Source: Welwitschia mirabilis
Lineage: Eukaryota; Gnetophyta; Gnetopsida; Welwitschiales
Assembly: GCA_051453625.1 (NCBI GenBank)
Contig: JBOZIK010000001.1
Span: 3,138,870-3,202,869, forward strand
Length of the DNA: 64,000 nucleotides
Direction of reading: 5' to 3'
Below are positions 32,195-43,835 of this stretch, one piece after another. Position 1 is the first letter of the stretch; each line of letters begins with the position of its first letter. The position numbers were made by a program, and so were the translations under genes. The notes below the pieces were generated by a model. That model was not told the DNA's origin. It did no database searches and saw only the letters and a program-made list of their open reading frames with translations.

Positions 32195-35100
32195 TGAAAT
32201 CCTTGAAGATGAATGATGGAAAGAGTGCAAGAATAATTCACAAGGGTTAACAACATTATGAATGTCATTCATGGGATTGATGAAGATCATTCAAAGGCTA
32301 AGATGATTTAGAAAGTAATTAGATCTTCGACTCCAAAATATAGAATAAAAGCAATAATAATGAAATAATTAACATATTTTAATACTATAAAGATTAAAGA
32401 ACTACAAAGTGCTTTTATAGCTTACAAGATGAAATTCATTTAAGATGGTGTAGTAAAAGAGAAGTTAATTGTTTTTAAGATAAGTAAAATATCAAAACAA
32501 GTATCTAAAGGGAAAGCAAAAGAAGCTTCAAATGCAAATGATTTAGAAGATGATGTAGATGAAGAGCTTGCTTTAATCATAAGGCATTTTAAGATACTTC
32601 TCTCATAAAAGAACAAAATAAATGAGGACTATAACAAGTTATCAGGATTTCAAACTAAATATAGGTCCAATGGTACATCTTTTTTTAGTTCTAGTTCTTC
32701 TTCTAAGAATGATATCTCTAGATTAGAATGTTGGATTTATGAAGGATAAGAAGATTTATCTCTAAAATTTTCTAGCTCTAATTGTTTATATAAAAAAGAA
32801 TGAATAAAAAAAGAAAGAAGAGAAAAAGAAAGCCCAAGGAAAATAAATCCTTCTTCACATATTAAGATTAAGATGAAGATGTCACAAAAGTAGATACATT
32901 AGATAGGGAGAGAGTTTACCTATCTTACATGACCATCATCCATACCTAAAGTGATAAAAAAGAGAAAAGAAATGATCAAGAATTAGAAAGTAAAGATGAA
33001 ATAGGTATGAAACTTTAAGAAAGATATGATTTAATTTCTATAGAAATTATTAAGTTACAAAAAAGTTTATTCTAAGATTAAGTTACTTCATAATCATGAA
33101 TTATATTATGAGTAAAAAAGGGTTATAATAATAGATTTGCAAATGAAAACTTAGCACTTAATACTAATATTATTAAACTAACATGTGAGTTGGAGAATAT
33201 TAGATAGAAACTTATAGATGCAAAGATAATTCATAAGAAATTCATCTAATGAAAGGAGACATTAAAGATCATGCTTAGATAATGTAGAAGTACCAGTGAA
33301 AAAAGTAGCCTAGGATATCCTAGGATACAATGAGGCTTTCACAAGTACTTCAACCTCACTTTTTAATAGGAAGAACTATAAGCCAATGCATGAGCATTTA
33401 ACTTTCATAAAGAACATTACTTGTTATTACTATTATAAATGTGATCATTATTAATTAAATTATCCATACATGTTTGATAGAAGATACTATGCTAACAATG
33501 CTAAGAAGCCCAAGAGAATGGTATAATAGTTTATGTAGGAAAAACCAAAGTAGAAGCAAATTCCTAAATCAAGGTCAGTTCTCATAGTACAAATTGCCTT
33601 ATAGATCGTAAAGAGACATGCTTAGTATGATGAAAGTAAATGCTCTAAATACATAATAGATGATAAAACTAGTTTTACTTCCTTGATTGAGTAAGACAAA
33701 GGTATGGTCACATTTGATGATAACATAAAAGCATCAATCAGAGGTATTGGAACCATTAGTGGAGGTAGTTTACTTAAGGTAAAAGATGTGTTTTATATTG
33801 AAGGTTTACAACATAATTTAATTAGTATAAGTTATCTATGTGATGTAAATGTTTCTATGATTTTTATCAAAATTATCATGTTATAAAGGAATGTAAGTCA
33901 ACTAAAGTTCTATTTTCTAGGCTTAGAAAATCAAAGATTCATATCACCACATTGTAAGATACTTCTAAAAAAAGTATGAAGTGATTATTAAGTGCTATAA
34001 GCAATGAAAATATGTGGTAAAATAAGCTTGGACATATAACAAGAATCTACTAAAGACCCTCTATTCAAAGGACATGTTAAGATGACTTTTCAAATTGCAA
34101 AATTTTGATGATGAGATTAGTGAAACTTGTCAAAAGGAAAAGAAAATAAGGGTAAGGTTTGTAAGGAAAGTTATATCTCCATAAAACATCCTTTGGATTT
34201 TCTACATGTTAATAGTATTAGACTGTCTCCTATTGAAAGTCTTATTAAGAAAAGATATCTATTCTCGATGATTTTTCCCATATACATGGGTGGCCTTCCT
34301 TACACACAAGAATGGAACCTTTGACATCTTTCTTGTGTTGTGTATTAGATTATAGAACTTAAAAAATTATAGGATTAAAACAATAAGAAATGAAATTGGT
34401 ACAAAATTCAAGAATGCAAGGATCAAGAAATTTTATGAGTATTTTAACATATTTCATTAATTATTAGCTCTAAGAACACCATAAAAATGGAAAAGTTGAA
34501 AAGAAAAACTAGATACTAAATGAGATGGTAAGGACAATGATGCACAATCAACAAATTCCTTACCATTTTTGGGTAAAAGCCATTAACATAGCTTGTTATG
34601 TCTCAAATAGAGTTTTGATAAGAGATTTTATGTTTAAAACTCCATATGAGCTATGGTGTGGTAAGAAATTTTTAGTAAGTTACTTTCATGATTTTGGTTT
34701 AAAATGTTTTATCTTAAATGAAAAATTTTTCTTAGAAAATTTGATTCTAAGGTTGATGAAGCTATTTTTCTAAGATAGTAAATGGCTAGTAAAGCTTCTT
34801 AAGTGTTCAACAAGAGAATGTAAGTGATAGAGAAAACTATAAATGTTAAAATTGATGATACTAACTTAACATCTATTTAGGTATAGGATGATTATGTGCC
34901 TATATGACTTAAAAAAACTAATAATAATCCACTTATGCAACTAGATAGTGATGAGAAGAAAGAAGATAAACCTAAAAAATAAACCTACTTACAAATGATC
35001 CTATTGAAAAACAATTACTTAACTAGCAACATAATTGGTAGTCCATATGATAATGTAAAAATAAGAAGCATACTAAGGATTTTTATGGATTCACAAGTTA

Positions 35101-36730
35101 CATCTCTTAAGTAAAACCCAAGAACTTTAATAAGGTATCAAAAGTTGATTATTCTATTTGACATAAGGCTACTTCTATCTAGTATTGGTTAGTGCATTTT
35201 CAACTTTAATATCTTCATGCTAATTCTAATTAAGATGATCAACATTAGATGATAGCTATTTAAGAAGAGTTAAACTAGTTTGAAATATATGATGTTTGGA
35301 AACTTACTCCAAGGCCATTAGGTAGATGAGTAATAGAAATAAAATGGGTGTTTATAAAGATGATAGAAGAAAATGGAAATGCCATGATAAACAAAGTAAT
35401 ATTGGTAATAAAAGAATACAACCAATAAAAAGGAATTAACTTTAAAGAGACCTTTCCATGGGTAGTATATGTAAAATCAATCAAGATGCTTCTAGCTTTT
35501 GCATGTGTCAAGAGATTTAAGCTCTACTAGTGGATGTCAAGAGTTCCTTCTTAAATAGAGTACTATAAGTAGAGGTATATGTTGAAAAACCTAAGGTTTT
35601 TTACTAATTATCATAGCTTAGATCATGTTTACAAGTTGAAAAAGGATTACTATGGATTTAAGCCGGCTCTTAGAGCTTAGTATGAAATTCTTTAAGATCA
35701 TCTAATAGAGAATGGATTTAAGGGAGGTACATTTGATATCACCTTATTTATAAAAATGAATAGTAAAAACTTTAATACTATAAAAAGTTACATAGATTAC
35801 ATTATATTTAGTACTACCAATGAATTTTTATGTAAGAAGTTTGTCAAGATCATGCAAGATGAACTTGAAATAAATTTCATTAAAGAAATGAGAAACTTCT
35901 TTAGTCTACAAGTTATGCAATATAGATGAGATATATCCATTTTTCATACTAAGAATATTAAGAGTTTATTATCCAAATACATGTTGCAAGATTATAAGGC
36001 AAAAGAGATATCTATAAACCAAGGCATAAAATTAGATAAAGATGAACATGGTAAGAAGATTGGTCAAAATCTATCTAGAGGTAAGATTCATAGTCCAATT
36101 TATCTTACTGCTAATAGACCAAATATTTTATTGAGTGTAAAAATTTATTCTTATGATCAAAGTAATCATAAAGAATAAAATATTAGGACTATTAAAAGAA
36201 TATTTTATTATTTAGAAGGTGCTACTAACTAAAACCTTTAGTACTTGAAGGAATCCTACCTTAATCTAGCTAGATATTATAAAGCAGATTGGGTAGGTTG
36301 TAAGATTGATAGGAGAAGCACAAGTGAAGGTTACTACTTCTTTGGATAATATTTGGTCTCATGCAGTAGTAAGAAGTAGAATTAAACTACTCTCCTGACT
36401 ATTGAATCCGAGTACATTACTGTTAAAAGTTGTTATGTAGAAGTGCATTAAATAATTCAAGTCTTGATTAATTTTAAACTCAAAATGGAGAACATTCTAA
36501 TCTATTTTAACAACAAAAATGCAATGAACTATCTAAGAATCCTATTCAACATTTTAGAATAAAGCACATTTATATTATACATCATTTTGTTTGAGAACAC
36601 GTATAAAATAGGAATATTACATTAGAATAAATAAAGATAGAAGATTAACTAGATGATGTATTTACTAAGTCATTGAGTGTAAATAAGTTCTTCAAGCTTT
36701 GAAACATCATGGGAATTGGGTCTTGACTAA
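32195..36730 (+). pseudogene. Copia gag C-terminus and pol, decayed
   Basis: Gag resumes with FTRVNNIMNVIHGIDEDHSK and 'KVIRS.TPKYRIKAI' (family: 'RV..I.N.I..LG..I....V.K.LRSLP..Y..K'). Protease is at 33690-33870 (VTFDDNIKASIRGIGTISGG, VFYIEGLQHNLISISYLCD). Integrase is at 34190-34770, with an open stretch at 34525-34773 carrying 'HFWVKAINIACYVSNRVLIR' and KTPYELWCGKK. RT is at 35250-35900 ('KWVFI', 'DYIIFSTTNEFLCKKF', where the catalytic DD is lost). RNase H is at 36290-36720 (GCKIDRRSTS, FVSCSSKKQN-like, ESEYITV). Dozens of stops are present, so it is non-functional. Confidence 0.8.
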
Positions 36731-36984
36731 TTAAGTAAACTAGCATGTAATTTTTTTCTTATCTCAACTTAACACATTAGTTATATTATATTTTGTGAGT
36801 TTAGATAATAGTAGTAGGTATTTAAAGTTTATCTTGTGTTAGCATTTTAATTTTAAAGAATCTTTTTGGTTAATAGAATTAGGTTATACTTCTTTTAATA
36901 TTATCTTTTTAGGTTAAAAATTTCTAATAATGAGATTAGTAGTAGAAAATTTATAAGGTTTTAGGAATGCAAGGTCAATTTATT

Positions 36985-37485
36985 TTATATCTATAGATGT
37001 ATTTAATTCATAGACATCAATTATAAAGACATCTTTTATGATGTAGATGCCTTTAGCTATCAACAGTTAGCTAAGAAAAACAAGCATTTCTTTAATAGGT
37101 AGACATCTTATTTTTTCATTTTAAACATCTTTGAGGTAGTAGAAATATTTCTTGTATTTAAGTAATATTATAAATTTTAATAGGTAAACATATTTCTAAG
37201 TTGTAAACATCTATTATTTCCATTTTAAGTTTAAACATCTTTTAAGGCATAGATTTCTTTAACATTATGATTTTGAAAATAAAAATCCACATCAAAACTA
37301 GGTTTGACCCCTTTTGAGATGAGAAAGAGATTAGCAACTCTTATCTTTACTCCTCCACATAGCAAGTATCCTTATTAGTGTGCCCAAGAGCTCTCTTTAA
37401 CTTATTTTTCTCTAGTTAGATGTCTTTATTTTAGTAGAACTTCATAATAAGCAAGAATAGATGGACATCTTTCATAGGTGAATAT
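36985..37485. repeat. Cluster of degenerate AGACATCT / AGATGTCT octamers
   Basis: The near-palindrome AGACATCT, its reverse complement AGATGTCT and one-off variants (AAACATCT, GACATCTT) recur many times. A similar cluster lies at 26818-27240 near the other end of the copia element. The forms look like decayed copies of the palindrome AGACGTCT (CpG lost). Confidence 0.5.
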
Positions 37486-37539
37486 TTTTTAGTATTTCTA
37501 TTATTTTTACTTAGAGCTGTAGTTTATTCTTATTATATT

Positions 37540-38930
37540 CCTCAAGAGTGATGAGAAGAAAGGCCTCTAGCTCAACCAAAGATAAGGGAACTACTTAAGA
37601 ATCAAAGTACCTTAGTATCATCCTTATTTCTATCATGAATTAGTAGAGAGAATATTTAATTAATGGATTATAAATTCTATTATCATAGATTAAATATTAG
37701 ATTTGCAAAAAAATAAAAAGGATTATATTCTAGTCTAATTCTCTTATCTTAGAGTGAAAATGATAGTCTAATTAGTGCAAAGCCTTTTAGATTAAGTGAT
37801 GCATGAGTTCTATGTGAACATTCATGAAACTAATGACTCTATAGGAAACATTTAGAAATAATTCAAAGGTACTTCTTTATTTTATCTTAGTATCATTAAT
37901 AGTCTACTTAGCATAGATGATTATAATCTCCCTCACTTATTCATGCATATATTTCAAAAAATATTTAAATGTAAAATAGCTAGAGTAACACATACAACTT
38001 AAGTACTATTATATTTGACAATTTAAAAATGGGTTTTTATGAAAATGTTGAGTGAAAATACATCGTTTCTAATGCCTCTATTTTAATCTTGATTACTTTT
38101 TCCATATTTTAATTAGAGAATAAAACTACAACTATTGTAATCCTATGTAGATATTTATTGTATATTGCTTACTTATAGGATTTAATATTGACCTTGGATT
38201 TATGCTCTGCATGAATGTTATCACATTGTTTTATAAAGGTCAAACTTTAGGTCACTCATGTATAATTAGCCTTATTATTAGAAATGATAATATTATAGTA
38301 CCTCACGTAAATTTAGTACAATCAAAGAAGCCTCAAAGTTTAATGAAAATGGACATGTGCTAGTTCAGCTAGGGGAGGGCATAGGTAGAAGGCCTATAAA
38401 GAGATAACTTCCTAGATCGAAACCTCAATGATTACATAGTTCTTCCTCTATGATCTGTGCCATGATAAAAATGGTTATGAAGACTAGTAGGAATTCAGTA
38501 TAGTTAAAAACACATAGAAATATAGCTAGTAAGAGGAAGGAACTAGCTAGTAGTTAGAAGACTATGGGGACTCCTACATGATCAAATTAAAATGATAAAT
38601 TATAGATAAGTAAGACTGTAACACCTAATAGCATAACTCATACAAGGTAGAGGAGTAAGAGGAATTATTTGCATCTAAGTCAGATGAGGAGCAAGAATTA
38701 GTTTAAGAGGAGGACAAGTCTCTAACATAGCAGCACCATCGTGAGTTAGATTATTTAGATGGTAAGCTACTTATCTTTTATATATCCTATGAAAAACTTG
38801 TTATTCACTATATTACATAGCCTTCTTTACCATTACCAACTCCATCACAACTGTCTATTCCCTTATCATCTTATTTTCCATTTCCACCACCATTATTACC
38901 TCCCATTCATGCTTTACCAAGTAGTTTTAC
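37540..38930 (+). pseudogene. Decayed additional ORF downstream of copia pol
   Basis: Coding-like fragments on the plus strand run from 'MRRKASSSTKDKGT' at about 37550, through 'GFNIDLGFMLCMNVITLFYK' and 'GHSCIISLIIRNDNIIVPHV' near 38190-38320, to a Pro/Leu-rich tail (PLPTPSQLSIPLSSYFPFPP) at 38830-38900. Many stops interrupt it. Plant SIRE-type copia and some gypsy elements carry an extra ORF in this position, and such ORFs contain similar 'GFxID' stretches. Assignment rests on resemblance only. The solo LTR at 38934 interrupts whatever followed. Confidence 0.4.
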
Positions 38931-40892
38931 TATTGTCATGACTTGGTTTTTAGGTTGGACTTAAAAGGTAATAAAATTTTATTTTTTAATTAACTTTATT
39001 ACATTATAGCAAATCAATTTACGTGAAATGATTAAACATTGCAATAGATTAATTAGGTTACAATTAAGAGGATTACCTCTTAGTTACCCATAGGATTCAT
39101 GCCAAGTAAACTATGTGAGGATAGATCATCTGATTAATACTATAACCAACCTTAAGATTACTGAGAAACATTGATTTGGAGCACATCTAAGACATGTGTA
39201 GGTTATGGTTGAGTGATTGGTTACACCAATAGCTAAGCAACCATGCCTATGTAATCCTCATCTAGAAGAGTTTAGATCACACATAGTTTTATCTTAGATC
39301 TCATTCTAATCTTCACCAATATGCATGAGTGTAAGATAGATCAAAGTGGTTTGTATTAGTGACATGTTGAAATTCTAGGCAAAAGACAATGTAAGGAATA
39401 ATACAAGAACTCAACATTCAAACCCACATGAACAAATACTACACATGAATATATGTACATATGCATAATAACTATATGTAAAAGTATAGGATGCAGTTGA
39501 TCAAGAACTATCGAGGTTACAACATTCAACCCTAATAAGGAATTATAATGCATGAATGATAATAATACACATTTATATTAATATAAATCAGATATATGGG
39601 TATCTGAGTATGGATATATAGTGAACCCCTTGGTTACTTGGTCAAAATATCCATTAGTAATCCTCCATCATCAAGCATAAGAGACTGCCTCATACCTCAC
39701 TATAACATCTTGGTGGGAGCCAATGGGAGGGAATATCTTATAATAGAGTTGTCATTATAGTAAACTCAAGCAAAAATATGCTTAACACACACATGCATGT
39801 GCACACATACACACACGCCATTTCGATAAGGTACCTCTTAATTGCTCCTTTTATAACATATCATAATGAATTTAATAATATATAACCGTAAAATGCCAAA
39901 CAAAATAGCCTATATGCCACTGGTTAAGTTTCTAGTCTCAGTAGACTTAGATTAATAGAAGTCAAAGGCTAAAGGTCACTAATTAAATGCTTAGGATTTT
40001 TCAATGACCATTACAGAATAATCACTATTATTGTATTATTTTATGCATAAGATAACAAGTAACTATTTGGAATATTTAACTCATATTCATGAACATGTAA
40101 GAAAGTATATTTAAGGATACACACCTGGAAAGCGTTAAGATTACTAGAAGTAAACATGATCATTAGAGATTGTGCTAAACTTGCATCATTTTATAATTAT
40201 ACTATGCGTACTATAACTATATTAAATCATACTAAAAACAACATGAATGTTAGCCAATACATCCAACAATACCTAACATTCATTATAAGTTAATTACTAA
40301 GTGTAAGAATGCATTCTGTTGAAATAATTATAATAACATCTTTATCTAAGGAGTCAAACATGAGNNNNNNNNNNTAAACGTTTGTTTCATCATGAATCTA
40401 TTCCTAACATTAACCTATACTCAAAAATACATGTTTTCTCTTATGATATACATACATGTAATGTTGTATGTACGAAATAGCATAATATAAAATAATACAA
40501 TATTTATGCATATGAGATAACATAATATAAAATACTATTATGCATGTCATATAATGTAATTTAATATCTAAACAGTATAAATTATTATGATATATAATAT
40601 AATGTAATATAATAGAGTATAGTATAATATAATACAATAAAATTTAATATAATATTTAATTTATAGTAAAATATAAGTATTATGATATAATATAATATAA
40701 TATAATATAATATAACATACTATATTACATATATTTTAAATGTAGTATATTAATATAATATTAATGAAAAGAAACATAGCAAAAAGAGAAAAGTATATAA
40801 TAAAATAATGTGTATAGATAAAGAGAGTAGATAGATGTCTAAAATATATTAAGTAATAATAATGTAATAAGGAACATATATAGGAAAGGAGA

Positions 40893-40916
40893 AGATATAT
40901 ATATATATATATATAC
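40893..40916. repeat. (AT)n microsatellite
   Basis: A run of about 11 AT dinucleotides inside the solo LTR, absent from the equivalent site in the 17.8-22.2 kb copy, so it is a recent expansion. Confidence 0.85.
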
Positions 40917-41359
40917 ATAGTATAGAAAGTATAATAAATATATGAAGTAAATACAAATAATAAGATGAGAGTCAAATATTACATAAATAATAATAAGGTT
41001 TGCTTAATCTCTCTAAATATCTAGTGGTTTACATTTTTGCAATAAGACTACTTCCTTAAGCTATACGATGTAGTTCATACACAGGAGGTGCATCTAGTAA
41101 AATGATATTTATAGATTCTATAAGTGTGTTATTATTACCAAGGCTAAATAGGACACATTGATAACAATAGCATTCATTTAGAGACCATCTAAACTTTGAT
41201 AGCAAACAATCTCCCCCCTACTTTTCTTTTTCATAAGGAAACCAAGGTTTTAAAGAATTATCAAATGTATCTAAATAATATTAAGAATAGAAAATAAAGG
41301 GGGAAATAGAGAAAACCTGATCGCCTATCAAGAAACTTGATTCGAGTAATGCACTCCAA

Positions 41360-41473
41360 GAGTTGCTCCTTTCCCGTGTCATTCTGTGGGTGCACTAGAG
41401 TCTTTGCAATTTCCTCGAGTTGCTCCTTTTCCATGTCATTTTGTGGTGCACTCGAGTCTTTGCAATTTTCTCG
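41360..41473. repeat. 57-bp tandem duplication inside the solo LTR
   Basis: GAGTTGCTCC starts at 41360 and again at 41417, and both units run to TTTGCAATTT(c/t)CTC. The other LTR copy (about 20905-20965) has a single unit, so the duplication happened in this copy. Confidence 0.85.
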
Positions 41474-41720
41474 TGAAGCGAAAAACTAACCATGGCCTGT
41501 AATAGCTCAATCACCTTCGAGATGGCATTTTCAAAAGCTTGCCATGATGAAGAATGACTCCATTTCTCAGATTTTTCTCGAAACGGGCATTGCATAGAAA
41601 TTTACAAGTGTATGCCCACGCTGATGCACACGCCATCTGAAAATTCTACAATGGAAATTTTTATGAAAATGTCATCTTCGCCATTCCTTTGCTTGTAGAC
41701 CATTTCTCGTGTGCCTTCTT

Positions 41721-42540
41721 CTAGGGTACAGAACAGTTGATTCTAATTTCTCCGTTGCCATAAAAACTGGTAAGAACTCTGATCTGGCTCATTTTGATTG
41801 CATATTCAATGAACTGTTTATCAGAAACACATCGTTTTCTTAGCTGAGAGATCGAACAATTTCTCGAGTATGGCGTTGTTGAACAGGTCCAGATCAGACA
41901 CCAGAAGTGCTTGATTCTCTGTCAAATCCTTGAAATACTTCTAGTCAAACTTGTTGGAGTGCGTTTATCCACCGGACGCTCTCCATCATCTTCATCTGCG
42001 TCATCGTCATCCACGTCCTCGTCTTCGTTTTCGTGGGCCGTTGAAAATGCAGAGAGATTTCCACAAGGACGAATGATACGCCTTCTTTTTTCCCCTTTTT
42101 TTCGCTGGCTTGAACTGAACCGCGATGAAATGGACTCTCTGAGGTTAAAAGCCGTAACGTTGTGGCTCAAGGTTGCAGACAACAGTAATCCAATTACAGA
42201 AATAAGCTTTCGTTTTTTGGGGGAGAGACGTTTCAGAGAAAGGACCCCCCACCACAACCCAGAGAATCACGTTGAATATATGCCCCAGCACACTTCTGCT
42301 TCCGCTGTGATCCTGTCATGAGAAATAAGAAGATTCAATATTTTGGAGTCGCCTCCCCATCCCTTGCTTTACTCACGGTTAATTTGCCTTGATATCATCG
42401 ATAATTCCTTGGAGTTTAGTCCCCCACGCGCTTGTGCAGAAGCAGTGAGAAGCACGAATGAGACATAGCCGTTGAAGAAACAGGCTTCGTAAAGGAGCTT
42501 GAGAGGCGCTGGAGCGCTTCTAAGATGGGCCTTCAACCTT
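41721..42540 (-). pseudogene. Captured class III peroxidase gene, broken (copy 2)
   Basis: Minus strand 41966-41721 encodes a peroxidase C-terminus with a one-base deletion near RTP. It reads KYFKDLTENQALLVSDLDLF, then after a frameshift QFIEYAIKMSQIRVLTSFYG and GEIRINCSVP before a TAG. It preserves residues lost in copy 1 (the Gln of MSQI and the Gly of GEIR), so the two copies decayed independently from a better ancestor. The N-terminal part (about 42378-42540) has CFFNGY and IIDDIKAN-type remnants. It is followed by a GTGAGTAA donor (42376) and, 64 bp on, a TTTCTCATGACAG acceptor (42313). A middle frame (41922-42257) contains an acidic run and an ISVIGLLLSATLSHNVT segment I do not recognise. 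Confidence 0.75.
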
Positions 42541-42745
42541 CCCCTTCGCCATTTCTGGGTCTTGAGATATTTTTTAACAGAGTGTTCTTACAACATTGGC
42601 AGTGGGCTCCCCCTCCTCACCATGAAATGCATGCATATAGTCACCTAAGAAATAGCGTAGTGTTTCAATGGACATTGCAATATGTTTGGGTCATCACACA
42701 CCACACCGATGGCACACACTTCGAACTGGTGGGATATTACACTAT

Positions 42746-43418
42746 ACCTCAAAAGAAATATGGTAGCTAAAACTTTTATTCAACATCCCCCATAAAAATA
42801 ATAGTTTATTGTTATACCACTATAAGTTATGAGCTTATAAAATAGGGATTACTTAGTATTTGGATGTAGCATACTCTTTTAATAGAGTATTGTTTTTATT
42901 AAACCATGAGAATTTTTTTAATAGTTAAAGACAATGTTAAATTTTTTATCAATAATTCTTTTCGCTTAAAAGTACAGTTACCACGATCGCCCAAATAAAT
43001 AATTTAATTATGCCCAAGGTTTTATAGTATGTGAATCAGATAATCGAAACGTTGAAACCAATAACCTCTTAAATGGAAGACAGTGTCCCACTATTTGAAC
43101 TGCAATCTCATTAACCTAAATAAATAATTATTAATACCAATATAAACTGATAACATACAATTTCATCTATATATTCACTTTTGATTGTATTATTTGGTGA
43201 GTTACACTATTATGTGTTCACTAATGTAACATCTTATCTGTAAGAAGTAAACTTGAACTGTTTGCAAAGGTACATAACTGTTGACGTACATAAGCAACAT
43301 AGCATTATGCATTACGCCTGTGCACAGGGAAGGGTAAGAAAATCTACAACTGTAATCCAACAATGTGTAAAAAGGAAAATCCAACAACTAATCTGTAAAA
43401 CGTCATCTACAAAAACTT
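42746..43418. other. Gene-free stretch between solo LTR and BOLA2 3' end
   Basis: AT-rich sequence with no coding or transposon domain. Its left part is the right flank of the solo LTR insertion. Confidence 0.4.
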
Positions 43419-43424
43419 TTTATT
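43419..43424 (-). terminator. Candidate poly(A) signal of BOLA2
   Basis: AATAAA on the minus strand, about 246 nt downstream of the BOLA2 stop codon, is a suitable distance for a plant 3' UTR. Other A-rich near-upstream elements could also serve. Confidence 0.4.
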
Positions 43425-43669
43425 GAAGCATGCAACGTGTCCTGAAATATTATTAACCAATAACAATGATTCAGATGTGAGATTCGATTTGTTTTCTGGT
43501 CCAAAAGTTTAGGAAATCGTCTTGTTTCCTTGCAATATTTTAGAAGTTTTTCAAATGTCTGATATTCACGAAAAAGCATAATATTTTCTTTGTGACCATA
43601 TGCATCAGAGTCACTTATGTATAGAATCCTTCAATCACAGAGAAAGCCACAACTGTGGAGTCATTGATC

Positions 43670-43835
43670 TTATTGTGTTTGCCATTGTTCTGGTGTGCAT
43701 GCCTTCTTTATTGAAAGAGCGTGAATATCTTTTAGCTCTTTAGAGAGTGCTGAATTCACCATGCGATGACGCTCCAAGAGTCTCTTTCCTTCAAACTTGG
43801 ACGATGCTATCTCAATCTCAAAGCTTGCTCCGCAT
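43670..43835 (-). CDS. BOLA2: BOLA2 exon 3 (last coding exon)
   Basis: Begins with the third base of a Gly codon (GG|A) after a TTTTAG acceptor and encodes residues 30-83, including the BolA signature FEGKRLLERHRMVN and the ligand His67. It ends with TAA at 43670-43672. Confidence 0.93.

Larger units (their letters stand above)
26660..36745 (+). mobile_element. Heavily decayed Ty1/copia element split by nested insertions
   Basis: A plus-strand copia element whose coding can be followed as fragments. A probable 5' LTR (about 26660-28050) has AATAAA at about 27464. A degenerate primer-binding site lies near 28055 (AATATCAGAGTAAG, from TGGTATCAGAGCAAG). Gag starts at ATG 28100 and is interrupted near 28440. 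Gag resumes at about 32195, followed by protease (33.7 kb), integrase (34.1-34.8 kb), RT (35.25-35.9 kb) and RNase H (36.3-36.7 kb). Many stops sit where Gln, Arg or Trp codons are expected, which suggests C-to-T decay of methylated repeat DNA. No clear 3' LTR was found. A downstream coding-like segment (37.5-38.9 kb) may be the extra ORF known from SIRE-type copia elements. Confidence 0.75.
38934..42741 (-). mobile_element. Solo LTR (3.8 kb) of the giant-LTR family
   Basis: Co-linear with the left LTR at 17814-22250 from TGTCATGAC (38934) to GATATTACA (42741), with no second LTR, purine tract or primer-binding site next to it. The left flank ends ACTAT (38929-38933) and the right flank begins CTATA (42742). 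CTAT is therefore duplicated exactly, or ACTAT if the last A of the LTR is shared. This fits a target-site duplication and recombination between two LTRs that left a solo copy. It carries a broken peroxidase gene, a TAATA tract and a 10-N gap at 40365-40374. Confidence 0.8.

Noticed and set aside
41911-42321. 136-codon plus-strand frame with Ser runs
   Set aside because: It is the antisense of the acidic (Asp/Glu) run and peroxidase fragment on the minus strand.
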